Source of the DNA: Bordetella parapertussis
Lineage (GTDB): Bacteria > Pseudomonadota > Gammaproteobacteria > Burkholderiales > SG8-39
Length of the DNA stretch: 40,813 bases
Reading direction: 5' to 3'
Assembly: GCA_945861875.1 (NCBI GenBank)
Contig: CAMAWC010000030.1
Span: 1 to 40,813, forward strand
The notes beneath the pieces were generated by a model that did no database searches, was not told the DNA's origin, and saw only the letters and a program-made list of their open reading frames with translations. The first letter of the stretch is position 1. The number at the start of each line of letters is the position of its first letter. A program made the translations under genes and the position numbers. Below, piece after piece: positions 25,503 to 34,386 of the stretch.

Positions 25503-27101
25503 TCAGGCCGCTTCGAAGGAAACGCGCTCGAAGTCGGCGCCGCGGTCGACGATGGCGGTGAGCAGCACTTGCTGCGGGGCGTCGCGCCAGACTTCGATCA
25601 CCCGCTTCGGGCGAAACCAGCCGGTGGGCAATACAAGCGAGGCGGGCGAGCGCAAGGCCACCACCTCGGGCAGGGCGAGGGCGGGAATGTATTTCTCGGC
25701 CATGGCGTTAAGGCCAGTGGGTTTGACGGCGACCGCCTGCGGTACCCCGGGGATGATGCGCACGCCGGCGTCGAGGTCTAGCCCGTGCGTTGAGAGCAGC
25801 CAGCGCACCGTGCCGAGCATGAAATGCCGGCTGTTGGCGGGACGCACGCCGATCAGCTGCTGGTGCGCAAGGCGCGCGCCCGCTGTGTCGGCGCCGCGGT
25901 GCATGCGCAGCCCGGTCAGGCTCTCGTCGAGCAGTGTCCACAACTCCACGCCGTAGCCGTGTATCTGGCCATAGTCGCTTTCGGCGCGCGTGGCGATGCG
26001 GCCGAAGGTGGCGATTTCCTGGCGTTGCTTGGACGACAATTCCGTGGCGCTGCCCGGCTGCTTGAACGGCAACCCGGTGATGTGGTGGTGGATGGCGGCG
26101 ATGCCGCTGGCGACCTGCGTCGGGTTGGATACGGCTTTGCGTAGCTGGTCGCGTGCATTGCTCGCTTCGCACAGATGCCGGTAGAGCGCCCGCAGGTTCT
26201 GTTCGCAATACGGCTGCACGCAATCTTCGCCGAGTTTGAGCGACTGCGGGCTGTCGCCCTTCCTGAGCAAGGCGATGCGCTTTTTCAGGCTCGCACCCAG
26301 TCCGTCCATGACCAGGTAGCGCGCGCCGGCACCGGACACTGTCGCGCGCGACGCGCCGTCGGTGCCGGCGAGGTCGACGGTGAGCAGCGGCATGGCGGCG
26401 GCCGCCGCTTCCTTGTGTATTGCGACTTTGACCGCCCAGCGTTCAAGCCAGCGCGCGACCATCGCCAACTGGCGAGGCGACTGCTCGTTGGGGTTGGCGA
26501 GGTTGAGCAGCAGCAGCTTGAGCCAGGTCTGCCCGGCGGTGGTGAGCGTGGATGTCTTGCCCAGGGGATCGGCGACATCAATCGCCTCAAGGCCGCGCTC
26601 CTCGGCAAAGCCAAAAAGCGTGTGCGCCAGCTGCCAGTCATCGGCCTCGATGGCCTGGTAGGCCTTGTGGTACTCATTTAATTTTTGTCCGACGCAATCG
26701 AGGGCACGCTGACAGAGCAGCGCGTCCTGGCCGATCAGCTCGCCGGCGGCGACCGCCTCGAGGCAGTGTTGGTAGCCCCGTCCAAGCGCGTCCCAGAGCG
26801 CGGTGACGTTGAGGAAAATCTCGCGTTCGGTTGCGGACAGGGGCAGGGCGCGACCGGAGAACTTTTTCGCCAGCTCGGCCTGCACGAAATGGACCGGTTC
26901 GCGCAACACCTCGAGGATTTTCAGGCGCTCGGTCGGCGGCAGAGCGAAGGCGTTGAACTCCTCGATATGCGCGAGCAGGGTGCCTTGGGCCGGTGACACA
27001 TTGATGAGGGGCAGGGTTTGCAGCCACGCCGAGCAGCCGGCGGCGTCGGTGAACCCCGGGTCGCTGTCGGTGCTGGTGGCGGGCAGTTTGAACACAGGCA
27101 T
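25503..27101 (-). CDS. Uncharacterised protein with PilZ-like C-terminal region (paralogue 2)
   Basis: 532 aa, a clear paralogue of the preceding downstream gene with similar length and order of conserved blocks: FVQAELAKKFSGRALPL, LLCQRALDCVGQ, SGIAAIHHHITGLPF, LDESLTGLRMHRGADTAGARL, GTVRWLLSTHG, RSPASLVLPTGWF and VDRGADFERVSFEA. The C-terminal third again looks PilZ-like without an obvious RxxxR. It is predicted to be cytosolic. It lies 196 bases upstream of paralogue 1 on the same strand, so each probably has its own promoter. No strong ribosome site precedes ATG 27101. The role is unknown; a nucleotide-second-messenger link is only a hypothesis. Confidence 0.75.
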   Translation of the reverse strand: MPVFKLPATSTDSDPGFTDAAGCSAWLQTLPLINVSPAQGTLLAHIEEFNAFALPPTERLKILEVLREPVHFVQAELAKKFSGRALPLSATEREIFLNVTALWDALGRGYQHCLEAVAAGELIGQDALLCQRALDCVGQKLNEYHKAYQAIEADDWQLAHTLFGFAEERGLEAIDVADPLGKTSTLTTAGQTWLKLLLLNLANPNEQSPRQLAMVARWLERWAVKVAIHKEAAAAAMPLLTVDLAGTDGASRATVSGAGARYLVMDGLGASLKKRIALLRKGDSPQSLKLGEDCVQPYCEQNLRALYRHLCEASNARDQLRKAVSNPTQVASGIAAIHHHITGLPFKQPGSATELSSKQRQEIATFGRIATRAESDYGQIHGYGVELWTLLDESLTGLRMHRGADTAGARLAHQQLIGVRPANSRHFMLGTVRWLLSTHGLDLDAGVRIIPGVPQAVAVKPTGLNAMAEKYIPALALPEVVALRSPASLVLPTGWFRPKRVIEVWRDAPQQVLLTAIVDRGADFERVSFEAA

Positions 27102-27294
27102 GTCAGCGCAGGGGAGGCGCCGTACGCGGGTCGCGGAAAGTGCGGGACGGGAAAGGGTCAGACTTCAAATCGTTCACCCCCCTGAACTGTCTGTTTGTCA
27201 TGTTGCTTTTCCGTTCGGGCATTTTTATTACCCGGGCAGATTCACACGCCTTGTTACGGATCACCGATGGCGGGAAAGCATAGCAGAAAGCCCG

Positions 27295-30200
27295 TCAGAG
27301 CAGCACCCGCTCGATGCCGCCGTTATTGGCCATTTGCACGTAGTCGCGCATCCAGTCCGGTCCGAGCAGATTTTTTGCCATCTCGACGACGATGTAATCG
27401 GCGCTGGTGCCGGCATCGTCGGCATAACGGGCGAGCCCTTGCAGGCAGGACGGGCAGGAGGTGAGGATTTTCACCTCGCCCGGGAAAACATCGCCGCCGT
27501 CCGCGGCCTGGCGCAGCGCGGCGGCGCCCTTGCGCATTTCCTCTTCCTTGCGATAGCGAACTTGCGTCGAAATATCCGGCCGTGTCGTCGCCAGCGTGCC
27601 CGATTCGCCGCAACAGCGCTCGTTCTGTGTTACCCCGCCGCCCATCAGTTGGTTGACGACTTTCATCGGCTGGTGTGTCTTCATCGGCGTATGGCAGGGG
27701 TCATGGTACATGTAGCGAACGCCCTTGGCGCCTTCGAGCTTGACGCCTTTTTCCATCAGGTATTCATGGATGTCGAGCAGGCGGCAGCCGGGGAAGATCT
27801 GGTCGAACTGGTATTTCTGCAACTGGTCCATGCAGGTGCCGCAGGAGACGATCACCGTCTTGATGTCGAGGTAATTGAGCGTGTTGGCCACACGATGGAA
27901 CAGCACGCGGTTGTCGGTGGAGATGGCCTGGCCCTTGTCGTGGTCGCCGGTGGCCGTCTGCGGATAGCCGCAGCACAGGTAACCCGGCGGCAGCACGCAC
28001 TGCGCGCCAACGTGATAGAGCATCGCCTGGGTGGCGAGGCCGACCTGGCCGAACAGGCGCTCGGAGCCGCAGCCGGGGAAGTAGAACACCGCCTCGGCAT
28101 CCTCGGCCGCCAGCCGCGGGTTGCGAATGATCGGCACGACCTTGTTGTCCTCGATGTCGAGCAGGGCGCGCGAGGTGCGTTTGGGCAGGCCGCCGGGCAT
28201 CGGCTTGTTGATGAAGTGTATGACCTGCGACTTGACCGTGCTCTTGCCCACGGTGGCCGGCGGGCGGCGCGTCTGCCGGCGCGCCAGGCCGAACAGTTTG
28301 GCCATGCCGTAGGCGGCGCGCTGTGCCTTGAACCCCCATTCGATCAGCAGTGTGCGGGTGAGCTTGATGGTGTTCGGGTCGGTGGCGTTGAGGAAAAACA
28401 TCGTCGCGGCGGCGCCCGGATTGAAGCGTTTTTTGCCCTGCTGCTGCAACAGCTTGCGCATGGCGATGGAGACGTCGCCAAAGTCGATGTCCACGGGGCA
28501 GGGGTTGGCGCATTTGTGACAGACGGTGCAGTGGTCGGCGACGTCGCTGAATTCGTCGAAATGGCGTATCGACACGCCGCGCCGCGTCTGTTCCTCGTAG
28601 AGGAAGGCCTCGATCAGCAGCGAGGTGGCGAGGATCTTGTTGCGCGGGGAATAAAGCAGGTTGGCGCGCGGCACATGGGTGGCGCAAACGGGTTTGCATT
28701 TGCCACAGCGCAGGCAATCCTTGATTGAAGCGGAGATGTTGCCGATTTCGGACTGCTCAAGGATCAGCGACTCGGCGCCCAGCAGGTTGAACGAGGGGGT
28801 GTAGGCGTTGCGCATGTCCCCGCCGGGCAGCAGCTTGCCGGCGTTGAAGCGACCCTCCGGATCGACTTGTTCCTTGTAGGCGCGGAAGGTCTCGATTTCC
28901 CCTGGCTCGAGAAATTCCATCTTGGTGATGCCGATGCCGTGTTCACCTGAAATCACCCCGCCGAGGGCCTTGGCCAGGGCCATGATGCGGGCGACGGCGC
29001 GATTGGCCGCCTGCAGCATCTCGTAGTCGTCGGAGTTGACCGGGATGTTGGTGTGCACGTTGCCGTCGCCGGCGTGCATGTGCAGGGCGACGAAGACGCG
29101 CCCCTTGAGCACGTCCTTGTGCAGGCCGTCCACGCCTTCGATGATTTTGCGGAAGAGCACGCCGTCGAAAATGCGTTCCAGTTCGGCACGCACCTCCTCT
29201 TTCCAGGACACCCGCACGGTGTGGTTTTGCACCAGCGAAAACACCGTGGTACCCGGTTGCGAGATGGTGGCGAGGGCCGGGACGGCGTTGCGCGACGCCT
29301 GTGCGAGCGGCGTGTCGAGGTTGGCAAGCAGGTATTCCCAGCGTTCCCGTGCCCCGGCGAGGACCAGGCGCGCGGCTTCCTGCCGGTCGCCGAGCAGCTC
29401 GGCCGCCGGCAGGCCCTCATCGTGCTGGTATAGCGGCAGTTCGCCGGCAAAATACGCGTCCAGGGCGTCAAGCAGCCTCAACTTGTTGGCGATCGACAGT
29501 TCGATGTTGATGCGTTCGATCCCGTCGGAGTAATCGCCGAGCCGGTCGAGCGGGATGACCACGTCCTCGTTGATCTTGAAGGCGTTGGTGTGTTTGGCAA
29601 TGGCGGCGGTGCGCGCCCGGTCGAGCCAGAAAGTCTTGCGCGATTCGGCGCTGACGGCGATAAAGCCCTCGCCGCCGCGGGCATTGGCGATGCGCACCAC
29701 GTGCGAAGCGGCGAGCGCCACCGCGTCATCGCTTTCACCGACAATGTCGCCGATCAAGACCATTTTTGGCCGTCCCGAGCGCCGCGCCTTGGTGGCATAG
29801 CCAACGGCCTTCAGGTAGCGTTCGTCAAGGTGTTCCAGGCCGGCGAGAATGGCGCCGCCCGGCCGGGTGTCGAGGTAATCCTTGATCTCGACGATGGCGG
29901 GCACCGAGTCGCGCACCTGGCCGAAAAACTCGAGGCAGACGGTGCGCACCGCGCGCGGCATGCGGTGCAGGATGAAACGCGCCGAGGTGATGAGTCCGTC
30001 GCAGCCCTCTTTCTGGATGCCCGGCAGGCCGGACAGGAATTTGTCGGTGACATCCTTGCCCAGGCCGGTTTTGCGGAATTTCGCGCCGGCTATTTCCAGC
30101 ACGCGCTCGTCGACCAGGGTCCTGCCGTCCCTTTTGTAGCGGCAGATGCGAAAGCGCGCCGTGGCGATATCGTGGATTTTGCCCAGGTTGTGGTCGAGCC

Positions 30201-31188
30201 GCGTCACCTCCAGCCAGTCGGCCTGCGGCGTCACCATGCGCCATGAGGCGAGATTGTCGAGTGCGGTTCCCCAGAGCACGGCTTTTTTGCCGCCGGCATT
30301 CATGGCGACATTGCCGCCTATGCACGAGGCGTCCGCGGAAGTCGGGTCGACGGCGAACACCAGGCCTTTTGCCTCGGCCGCTTCCATCACCCGCTTGGTG
30401 ACGACGCCGGCACCGCAGCGTATGGTTGCGACCGGCTGGCCGACCCCGGGCAACTCTTGCAGCGCCGGCTCGGACAGCGCGTCGAGTTTTTCGGTATTGA
30501 TTACCGCCGAATGGCGGCTCAGCGGTATCGCGCCGCCGGTATAGCCGGTACCGCCGCCGCGCGGCACGATGGTCAGGCCGAGTTCTATGCAGTCACGCAC
30601 CAGGTCGGCGACCTCGTCCTCGCTGTCCGGGTTGATGACGACAAAGGGATACTCCACGCGCCAGTCGGTGGCGTCGGTGACGTGTGAAACGCGGGCGAGG
30701 CCGTCGAACTGGATGTTGTCGCGGTGCGTGCTGCGCGAGAGCAGGCGCAGCGCCTTTTTGCGCAATTGGCCGGTTTCCTCGAACTCGCGCTCGAAGGCCT
30801 CAACGGCGTCATGGCCCTTTTCCAGCAACAAGGCCACCTTGAGGTTGCGCGCGGCGTGCTGCGCAACCAGTTCCGGGGTCACCGGCTCTTCTGCGAGGTA
30901 ATGACCGCGCCGTTTTTCGATTTCGGCGAGACGGTGGCGCATCGCCTGTACCAGCTGGGCGCGCCTTCTCGGATTGTCGAGCAGGTCGTCCTGCAAATAG
31001 GGGTTGCGGTTGACCACCCAGATATCGCCCAGCACCTCGTAGAGCATGCGCGCCGACCGGCCGGTGCGCCTTTCCTGGCGCAGGTCGAGTAGCGATTGCC
31101 ACGCCGCTTCGCCAAGCAGGCGGATCACCACCTCACGGTCGGAAAACGACGTGTAGTTGTAGGGGATTTCGCGAAGACGTGCGGACAT
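27295..31188 (-). CDS. Multidomain FAD-linked dehydrogenase with 4Fe-4S and CCG domains (DUF3683 N-terminus)
   Basis: 1297-aa fusion. In order: an N-terminal DUF3683 region (about 1-150); a PCMH-type FAD-binding domain with [11 protein letters not shown] (209-219); an FAD-oxidase C-terminal domain with [11 protein letters not shown] and SGEHGIG; two 4Fe-4S sites, [11 protein letters not shown] (about 822) and [12 protein letters not shown] (about 886); and a GlpC/HdrD-like part with CCG motifs (about 1037, 1112, 1161, 1192, 1244). It thus combines GlcD-like and GlcF-like functions, oxidising a 2-hydroxy acid such as D-lactate or glycolate and passing electrons towards quinone; the substrate is not proven. 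ATG 31188 ([12 protein letters not shown]) is the chosen start. It is downstream of a BPSS1780-type gene on the same strand. Confidence 0.9.
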   Translation of the reverse strand: MSARLREIPYNYTSFSDREVVIRLLGEAAWQSLLDLRQERRTGRSARMLYEVLGDIWVVNRNPYLQDDLLDNPRRRAQLVQAMRHRLAEIEKRRGHYLAEEPVTPELVAQHAARNLKVALLLEKGHDAVEAFEREFEETGQLRKKALRLLSRSTHRDNIQFDGLARVSHVTDATDWRVEYPFVVINPDSEDEVADLVRDCIELGLTIVPRGGGTGYTGGAIPLSRHSAVINTEKLDALSEPALQELPGVGQPVATIRCGAGVVTKRVMEAAEAKGLVFAVDPTSADASCIGGNVAMNAGGKKAVLWGTALDNLASWRMVTPQADWLEVTRLDHNLGKIHDIATARFRICRYKRDGRTLVDERVLEIAGAKFRKTGLGKDVTDKFLSGLPGIQKEGCDGLITSARFILHRMPRAVRTVCLEFFGQVRDSVPAIVEIKDYLDTRPGGAILAGLEHLDERYLKAVGYATKARRSGRPKMVLIGDIVGESDDAVALAASHVVRIANARGGEGFIAVSAESRKTFWLDRARTAAIAKHTNAFKINEDVVIPLDRLGDYSDGIERINIELSIANKLRLLDALDAYFAGELPLYQHDEGLPAAELLGDRQEAARLVLAGARERWEYLLANLDTPLAQASRNAVPALATISQPGTTVFSLVQNHTVRVSWKEEVRAELERIFDGVLFRKIIEGVDGLHKDVLKGRVFVALHMHAGDGNVHTNIPVNSDDYEMLQAANRAVARIMALAKALGGVISGEHGIGITKMEFLEPGEIETFRAYKEQVDPEGRFNAGKLLPGGDMRNAYTPSFNLLGAESLILEQSEIGNISASIKDCLRCGKCKPVCATHVPRANLLYSPRNKILATSLLIEAFLYEEQTRRGVSIRHFDEFSDVADHCTVCHKCANPCPVDIDFGDVSIAMRKLLQQQGKKRFNPGAAATMFFLNATDPNTIKLTRTLLIEWGFKAQRAAYGMAKLFGLARRQTRRPPATVGKSTVKSQVIHFINKPMPGGLPKRTSRALLDIEDNKVVPIIRNPRLAAEDAEAVFYFPGCGSERLFGQVGLATQAMLYHVGAQCVLPPGYLCCGYPQTATGDHDKGQAISTDNRVLFHRVANTLNYLDIKTVIVSCGTCMDQLQKYQFDQIFPGCRLLDIHEYLMEKGVKLEGAKGVRYMYHDPCHTPMKTHQPMKVVNQLMGGGVTQNERCCGESGTLATTRPDISTQVRYRKEEEMRKGAAALRQAADGGDVFPGEVKILTSCPSCLQGLARYADDAGTSADYIVVEMAKNLLGPDWMRDYVQMANNGGIERVLL

Positions 31189-31255
31189 GGGGTGGGCGGC
31201 GGGGCGATCCAGCACGGAATCTTACCCTACCGCGGTGCAGCATCGGCTAATAACC

Positions 31256-32080
31256 CTATTCGGGCAAAGGCTTGTCGACGTTTTGCGCATCCTCGCGGTC
31301 GGCAAAAATATCCACGTAACTGGCGTAAAAACTGGCAAACAACGTGGGTACCAGCATCAGTACGGCGGGCACCACGCTGTAGATGAGGATGCTCGAAAAT
31401 AGTGCGCTTGAGGGGCGCACCGCCATGGCAATGATCAGCACAATCGCCGGGGCAACACCGCCTATCAGCCCGAAAGCGAGGCCGTAGATGAGAAAAGCGC
31501 GCCAGTTGCGCAGGCCGGCGAAAAAACTGTAGAACAAGGATTGTGCCGCACCCATGCCCCGCCAGGCGGCAAGGGCGGGGGCAAACCACCAGGCCATCAG
31601 CACCGGCGTATAGACCAGGCTGGCCAGCGCCAGCGCCAGGACGAGGTCGCTTTGCGCCAGGGCTTCGGGTGAGGGCTTCTGGCCAAACAGCATCCAGCGC
31701 GCGAGCACGCCGCCGTCGGCCAGCGCTGAAGCGCCGAGCACCAGCAGTGTGGCTAGCAGGTAAAGACCGCCCAGGGTGATAAGTGCGGGAAGATTCTCGC
31801 GAAAGCCGGAAAACAACAGCGGCATGCCGACCGGACGGCCTAGGGCGAGTTCCCGTGAGAACACCATGAAACTGACCGAAAAAGCCGGAATGAGGACCGA
31901 GGTTACGGCGAGACCGAGCCACGGACCGATCAGCGGCACCGTCGACACCAGCACATTGGCCACGGCCATCAGCAACCAGTAAGCAAAAACCAGCGCCAGC
32001 CACAGCGCCGGGTTCTTGCGAAACAGGGCAAAACCGCCGCGTACCCAGTGCCAGCCGTTGATTGCAGGGACGATATTCAT
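31256..32080 (-). CDS. BPSS1780-type polytopic membrane protein
   Basis: 274 aa with about six hydrophobic segments and the N-terminal pattern GWHWVRGGFALFRKNPALWL, typical of the BPSS1780 family. The family has no known function. No catalytic motif is seen. It starts 10 bases after the thrB stop, so it is probably cotranscribed with thrB, and is followed 67 bases later by the large dehydrogenase gene. Confidence 0.85.
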   Translation of the reverse strand: MNIVPAINGWHWVRGGFALFRKNPALWLALVFAYWLLMAVANVLVSTVPLIGPWLGLAVTSVLIPAFSVSFMVFSRELALGRPVGMPLLFSGFRENLPALITLGGLYLLATLLVLGASALADGGVLARWMLFGQKPSPEALAQSDLVLALALASLVYTPVLMAWWFAPALAAWRGMGAAQSLFYSFFAGLRNWRAFLIYGLAFGLIGGVAPAIVLIIAMAVRPSSALFSSILIYSVVPAVLMLVPTLFASFYASYVDIFADREDAQNVDKPLPE

Positions 32081-32090
32081 TGGGGCGTGG

Positions 32091-33032
32091 TCAGTCCGGC
32101 AGCGCGGTGGCGCCGGTGACGCGCAACTCGAGAATGCGGCGGAAATGCTCCGGGTCGTGTGCGTGCGTCAGCTCGCCCGGGCGCGGCAGGTAAAAATCGA
32201 ACAAGCGTGACAGCCAGAAGCGCAGCGCGGCGGCGCGCAACATCACCGGCCAGGCGGCGCGTTCGATGACGCTGAAGTCGCGGCGGGCGCGGTAGGCGGC
32301 AAGCAGCGCACCGGCGCGCGTCGCATCAATTGCCCCGCTACCGTCAATGCACCAGTCGTTGACGGTTACCGCCACGTCGTACAGCCAGGCGTCGACGCCG
32401 GCAAAGTAAAAGTCAATGACGCCACCGACGCGCGACCCGTCGAAGAGCACGTTGTCGCGGAACAGGTCGGCGTGAATCGGTCCCCGCGGCAGGGCATCGT
32501 GGCGGTGGCCGGCCTGGAAGGCGAGCTCATTTTCCAGCAGGGCCGCCTTGTGCGCATCAAGGAAAGGCATCACCTGCGGTGCCGCCCAGTGCCACCAGTG
32601 CGGCCCGCGCGGATTCTCCTGTACTGTTTTGTAGGAGCTCCCGGCAAGGTGCATGTCGGCCAATACCTCGCCAATCCTCGCGCAATGCGCCGCCTCCGGT
32701 GCCATCACCGGTTCGCCGCTGAGCCGGGTGACCAGCGTCGCCGGTTTGCCGTTGAGTTCGCCAAGCAGGCGGTTGTCCTGGTTGGCGATGGGCAGCGGGC
32801 AGGCAATGCCGTGGTGTGCCAGGTGTGACATCAGGTCGAGATAAAACGGCAGTTCGGCGGGCGACAGACGCTCAAACAGCGTAAGGACATAGCGACCCTG
32901 GGTGGTGGTGACAAAATAATTGGTGTTCTCTATGCCCGAGGCGATGCCGCGCAACTCGACCAGGGTGCCTATGGCATAGCCCCTGAGCCAGTGCGCAAGC
33001 TGTTCCGGCGTTACGGTGGTGAAAACGGACAC
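32091..33032 (-). CDS. thrB: Homoserine kinase (APH-fold type) ThrB
   Basis: 313-aa kinase of the aminoglycoside-phosphotransferase fold, the homoserine kinase type used by many proteobacteria in place of the GHMP enzyme. It phosphorylates homoserine in threonine synthesis. The start VFTTVTPEQLAHWLRGYAIG, the GIENTNYFVTT loop, the catalytic GPIHADLFRDNVLF (about 190-203) and metal-binding GVIDFYFAG are visible. It begins with GTG at 33032. Next to a DUF2782 gene and close to polA is the usual betaproteobacterial location. Confidence 0.93.
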   Translation of the reverse strand: MSVFTTVTPEQLAHWLRGYAIGTLVELRGIASGIENTNYFVTTTQGRYVLTLFERLSPAELPFYLDLMSHLAHHGIACPLPIANQDNRLLGELNGKPATLVTRLSGEPVMAPEAAHCARIGEVLADMHLAGSSYKTVQENPRGPHWWHWAAPQVMPFLDAHKAALLENELAFQAGHRHDALPRGPIHADLFRDNVLFDGSRVGGVIDFYFAGVDAWLYDVAVTVNDWCIDGSGAIDATRAGALLAAYRARRDFSVIERAAWPVMLRAAALRFWLSRLFDFYLPRPGELTHAHDPEHFRRILELRVTGATALPD

Positions 33033-33093
33033 GACGCGGCCGGATAAAGCGGTTCTGGCCTGGCGGGGCGGTCAGGAAAGAATCAGGAAAAAA

Positions 33094-33426
33094 TCAGAAC
33101 GAGAAAATCTGCCATGTTGGCACGCGCAAGCCGGTGTCATTTCCCGAGCGCGTCGGCGCGCCATCGCCCAGGTCCTCGTTCATGTGATAGGTGGTGCCGA
33201 TGGGGGAGGTGACGGTAACGGATTTCTTGCCGTCAAGCGGCGAGGTCGCCTCCTCGACTTCCTGAATGTCACGACGCCTGATGACGATCGAGGGCGCGTC
33301 AAGGGCTGCATCAAAATTAAAGCCCGGGTCAGGCGGGGGCGCGGGCACGGGTTCAAGCGCCGGGCGCTGCTGGGCGTACAGCGGCAAGGCGGCGGCGAGT
33401 AGCACGATGGCGAGTAAATGGCGCAT
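33094..33426 (-). CDS. DUF2782 family small secreted protein
   Basis: 110 aa with a signal peptide (MRHLLAIVLLAAALPLYAQ, cleavage near residue 19), a proline-rich linker (PALEPVPAPPPDPGF) and a small domain with VIRRRDIQEVEE and GTTYHMNED, the DUF2782 pattern. Function is unknown; probably periplasmic. Start ATG 33426 is chosen because upstream in-frame sequence overlaps the LOG gene. It precedes thrB by 61 bases on the same strand, a conserved pairing. Confidence 0.85.
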   Translation of the reverse strand: MRHLLAIVLLAAALPLYAQQRPALEPVPAPPPDPGFNFDAALDAPSIVIRRRDIQEVEEATSPLDGKKSVTVTSPIGTTYHMNEDLGDGAPTRSGNDTGLRVPTWQIFSF

Positions 33427-33487
33427 GTTTTGGTTCCCGATCAATAGTGCGATTCTAGCAGAACTGCAGTCTTTACCCCCTGAAACG

Positions 33488-34210
33488 CTACAGCTTGAGG
33501 AAGGTTTCCCGCTCCATATTGGAGGGGGCGAACCTGCGGTTTTCGTAGTGCTTGAAAATGGTATCGACAATGGCGTTCGGATCGTCTATCACCTGGATCA
33601 GGTCGAGGTCCTCCGGGCTGATCATTTTTTCGCTGACCAGGCGGTCCTTGATCCAGTCGAGCAGGCCGCGCCAGAACGGTTCGCCGACAAGGATGATGGG
33701 CATCTTTCGCGTTTTTCCGGTCTGCACCAGCGTCAGCGCCTCGGTCAGCTCATCGAGGGTGCCGAAGCCGCCGGGCAGCACGACATAGGCCACGGCGAAT
33801 TTGACAAAGCAGACCTTGCGCGCGAAAAAATGCCGGAAGGACAGGCTGATGTCCTGGTAGGTGTTGGCAAACTGCTCGCGCGGCAATTCGATGTTCAGCC
33901 CGACCGAGGGCGATCGGCCGAAATGCGCGCCCTTGTTGCACGCTTCCATGATGCCCGGACCGCCGCCGGAGATGACGGAAAAGCCCGCATCGGACAGCTG
34001 GTGCGAGATTTTTGCCGCCAGCTCGTAGTACGGATGCGCCGGATCGATGCGCGCGCTGCCGAAAATGCTGACCGCCGGACGGATCTGGTTGAGGCGCTCA
34101 GTGGCCTCGACAAACTCTGACATAATGCCGAACAGGTGCCATGCCTCGCGTGCGATGGAGCCTTGGGCGTCGGCGCCGTCAGAGGCGGTTTTGGGGATTT
34201 TTTCAGTCAT
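33488..34210 (-). CDS. LOG-family (TIGR00730) Rossmann-fold protein, putative nucleotide phosphoribohydrolase
   Basis: 240 aa from ATG 34210. The LOG signature is complete: FGSARIDP, SGGGPGIMEACNKGA and LPGGFGTLDELTEALT, the last carrying the catalytic Arg/Glu environment of cytokinin riboside monophosphate phosphoribohydrolases. Bacterial members often act as general nucleotide 5'-monophosphate nucleosidases. It is divergent from polA, and in-frame codons upstream of 34210 give no family similarity. Confidence 0.88.
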   Translation of the reverse strand: MTEKIPKTASDGADAQGSIAREAWHLFGIMSEFVEATERLNQIRPAVSIFGSARIDPAHPYYELAAKISHQLSDAGFSVISGGGPGIMEACNKGAHFGRSPSVGLNIELPREQFANTYQDISLSFRHFFARKVCFVKFAVAYVVLPGGFGTLDELTEALTLVQTGKTRKMPIILVGEPFWRGLLDWIKDRLVSEKMISPEDLDLIQVIDDPNAIVDTIFKHYENRRFAPSNMERETFLKL

Positions 34211-34333
34211 TCGTGTGGCCCTGGAAAAAGGTCGTGCGGGACAAGTCATCCCGGGTGTTGCGGTAAAAGATCTTCGGACAAGCTTCAGTCGTGTTGTGTT
34301 TGCCGCGCGACCCGCACGTGGTGGCCGTGTTTC

Positions 34334-34363
34334 TTGAAGCCGCTGTGCCGCAATTCAATAAAT
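34334..34363 (+). promoter_or_regulatory. Possible polA promoter
   Basis: TTGAAG (34334-34339) is followed about 18 bases later by ATAAAT (34358-34363) in the AT-rich stretch before the polA start codon. Both are partial matches to sigma-70 elements, so this is only a candidate. Confidence 0.3.
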
Positions 34364-34386
34364 CAGCATTACCCAGAGTTTCAACC

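Noticed and set aside
27140..27200. GGGTCAGACTTCAAAT string in the 27102-27294 spacer, reminiscent of IS200/REP-associated contexts
   Set aside because: Only a short match remembered from other genomes; no transposase gene and no second copy in the window.
27265..27297. GGGAAAGC and GAAAGCCC around 27274-27296 as a possible terminator
   Set aside because: The arms are mirror images and not reverse complements, so no stable stem forms.
26803..28728. 641-codon plus-strand frame across the paralogue 2 and dehydrogenase genes
   Set aside because: It spans two unrelated minus-strand genes and the spacer between them; composition is that of a shadow frame.
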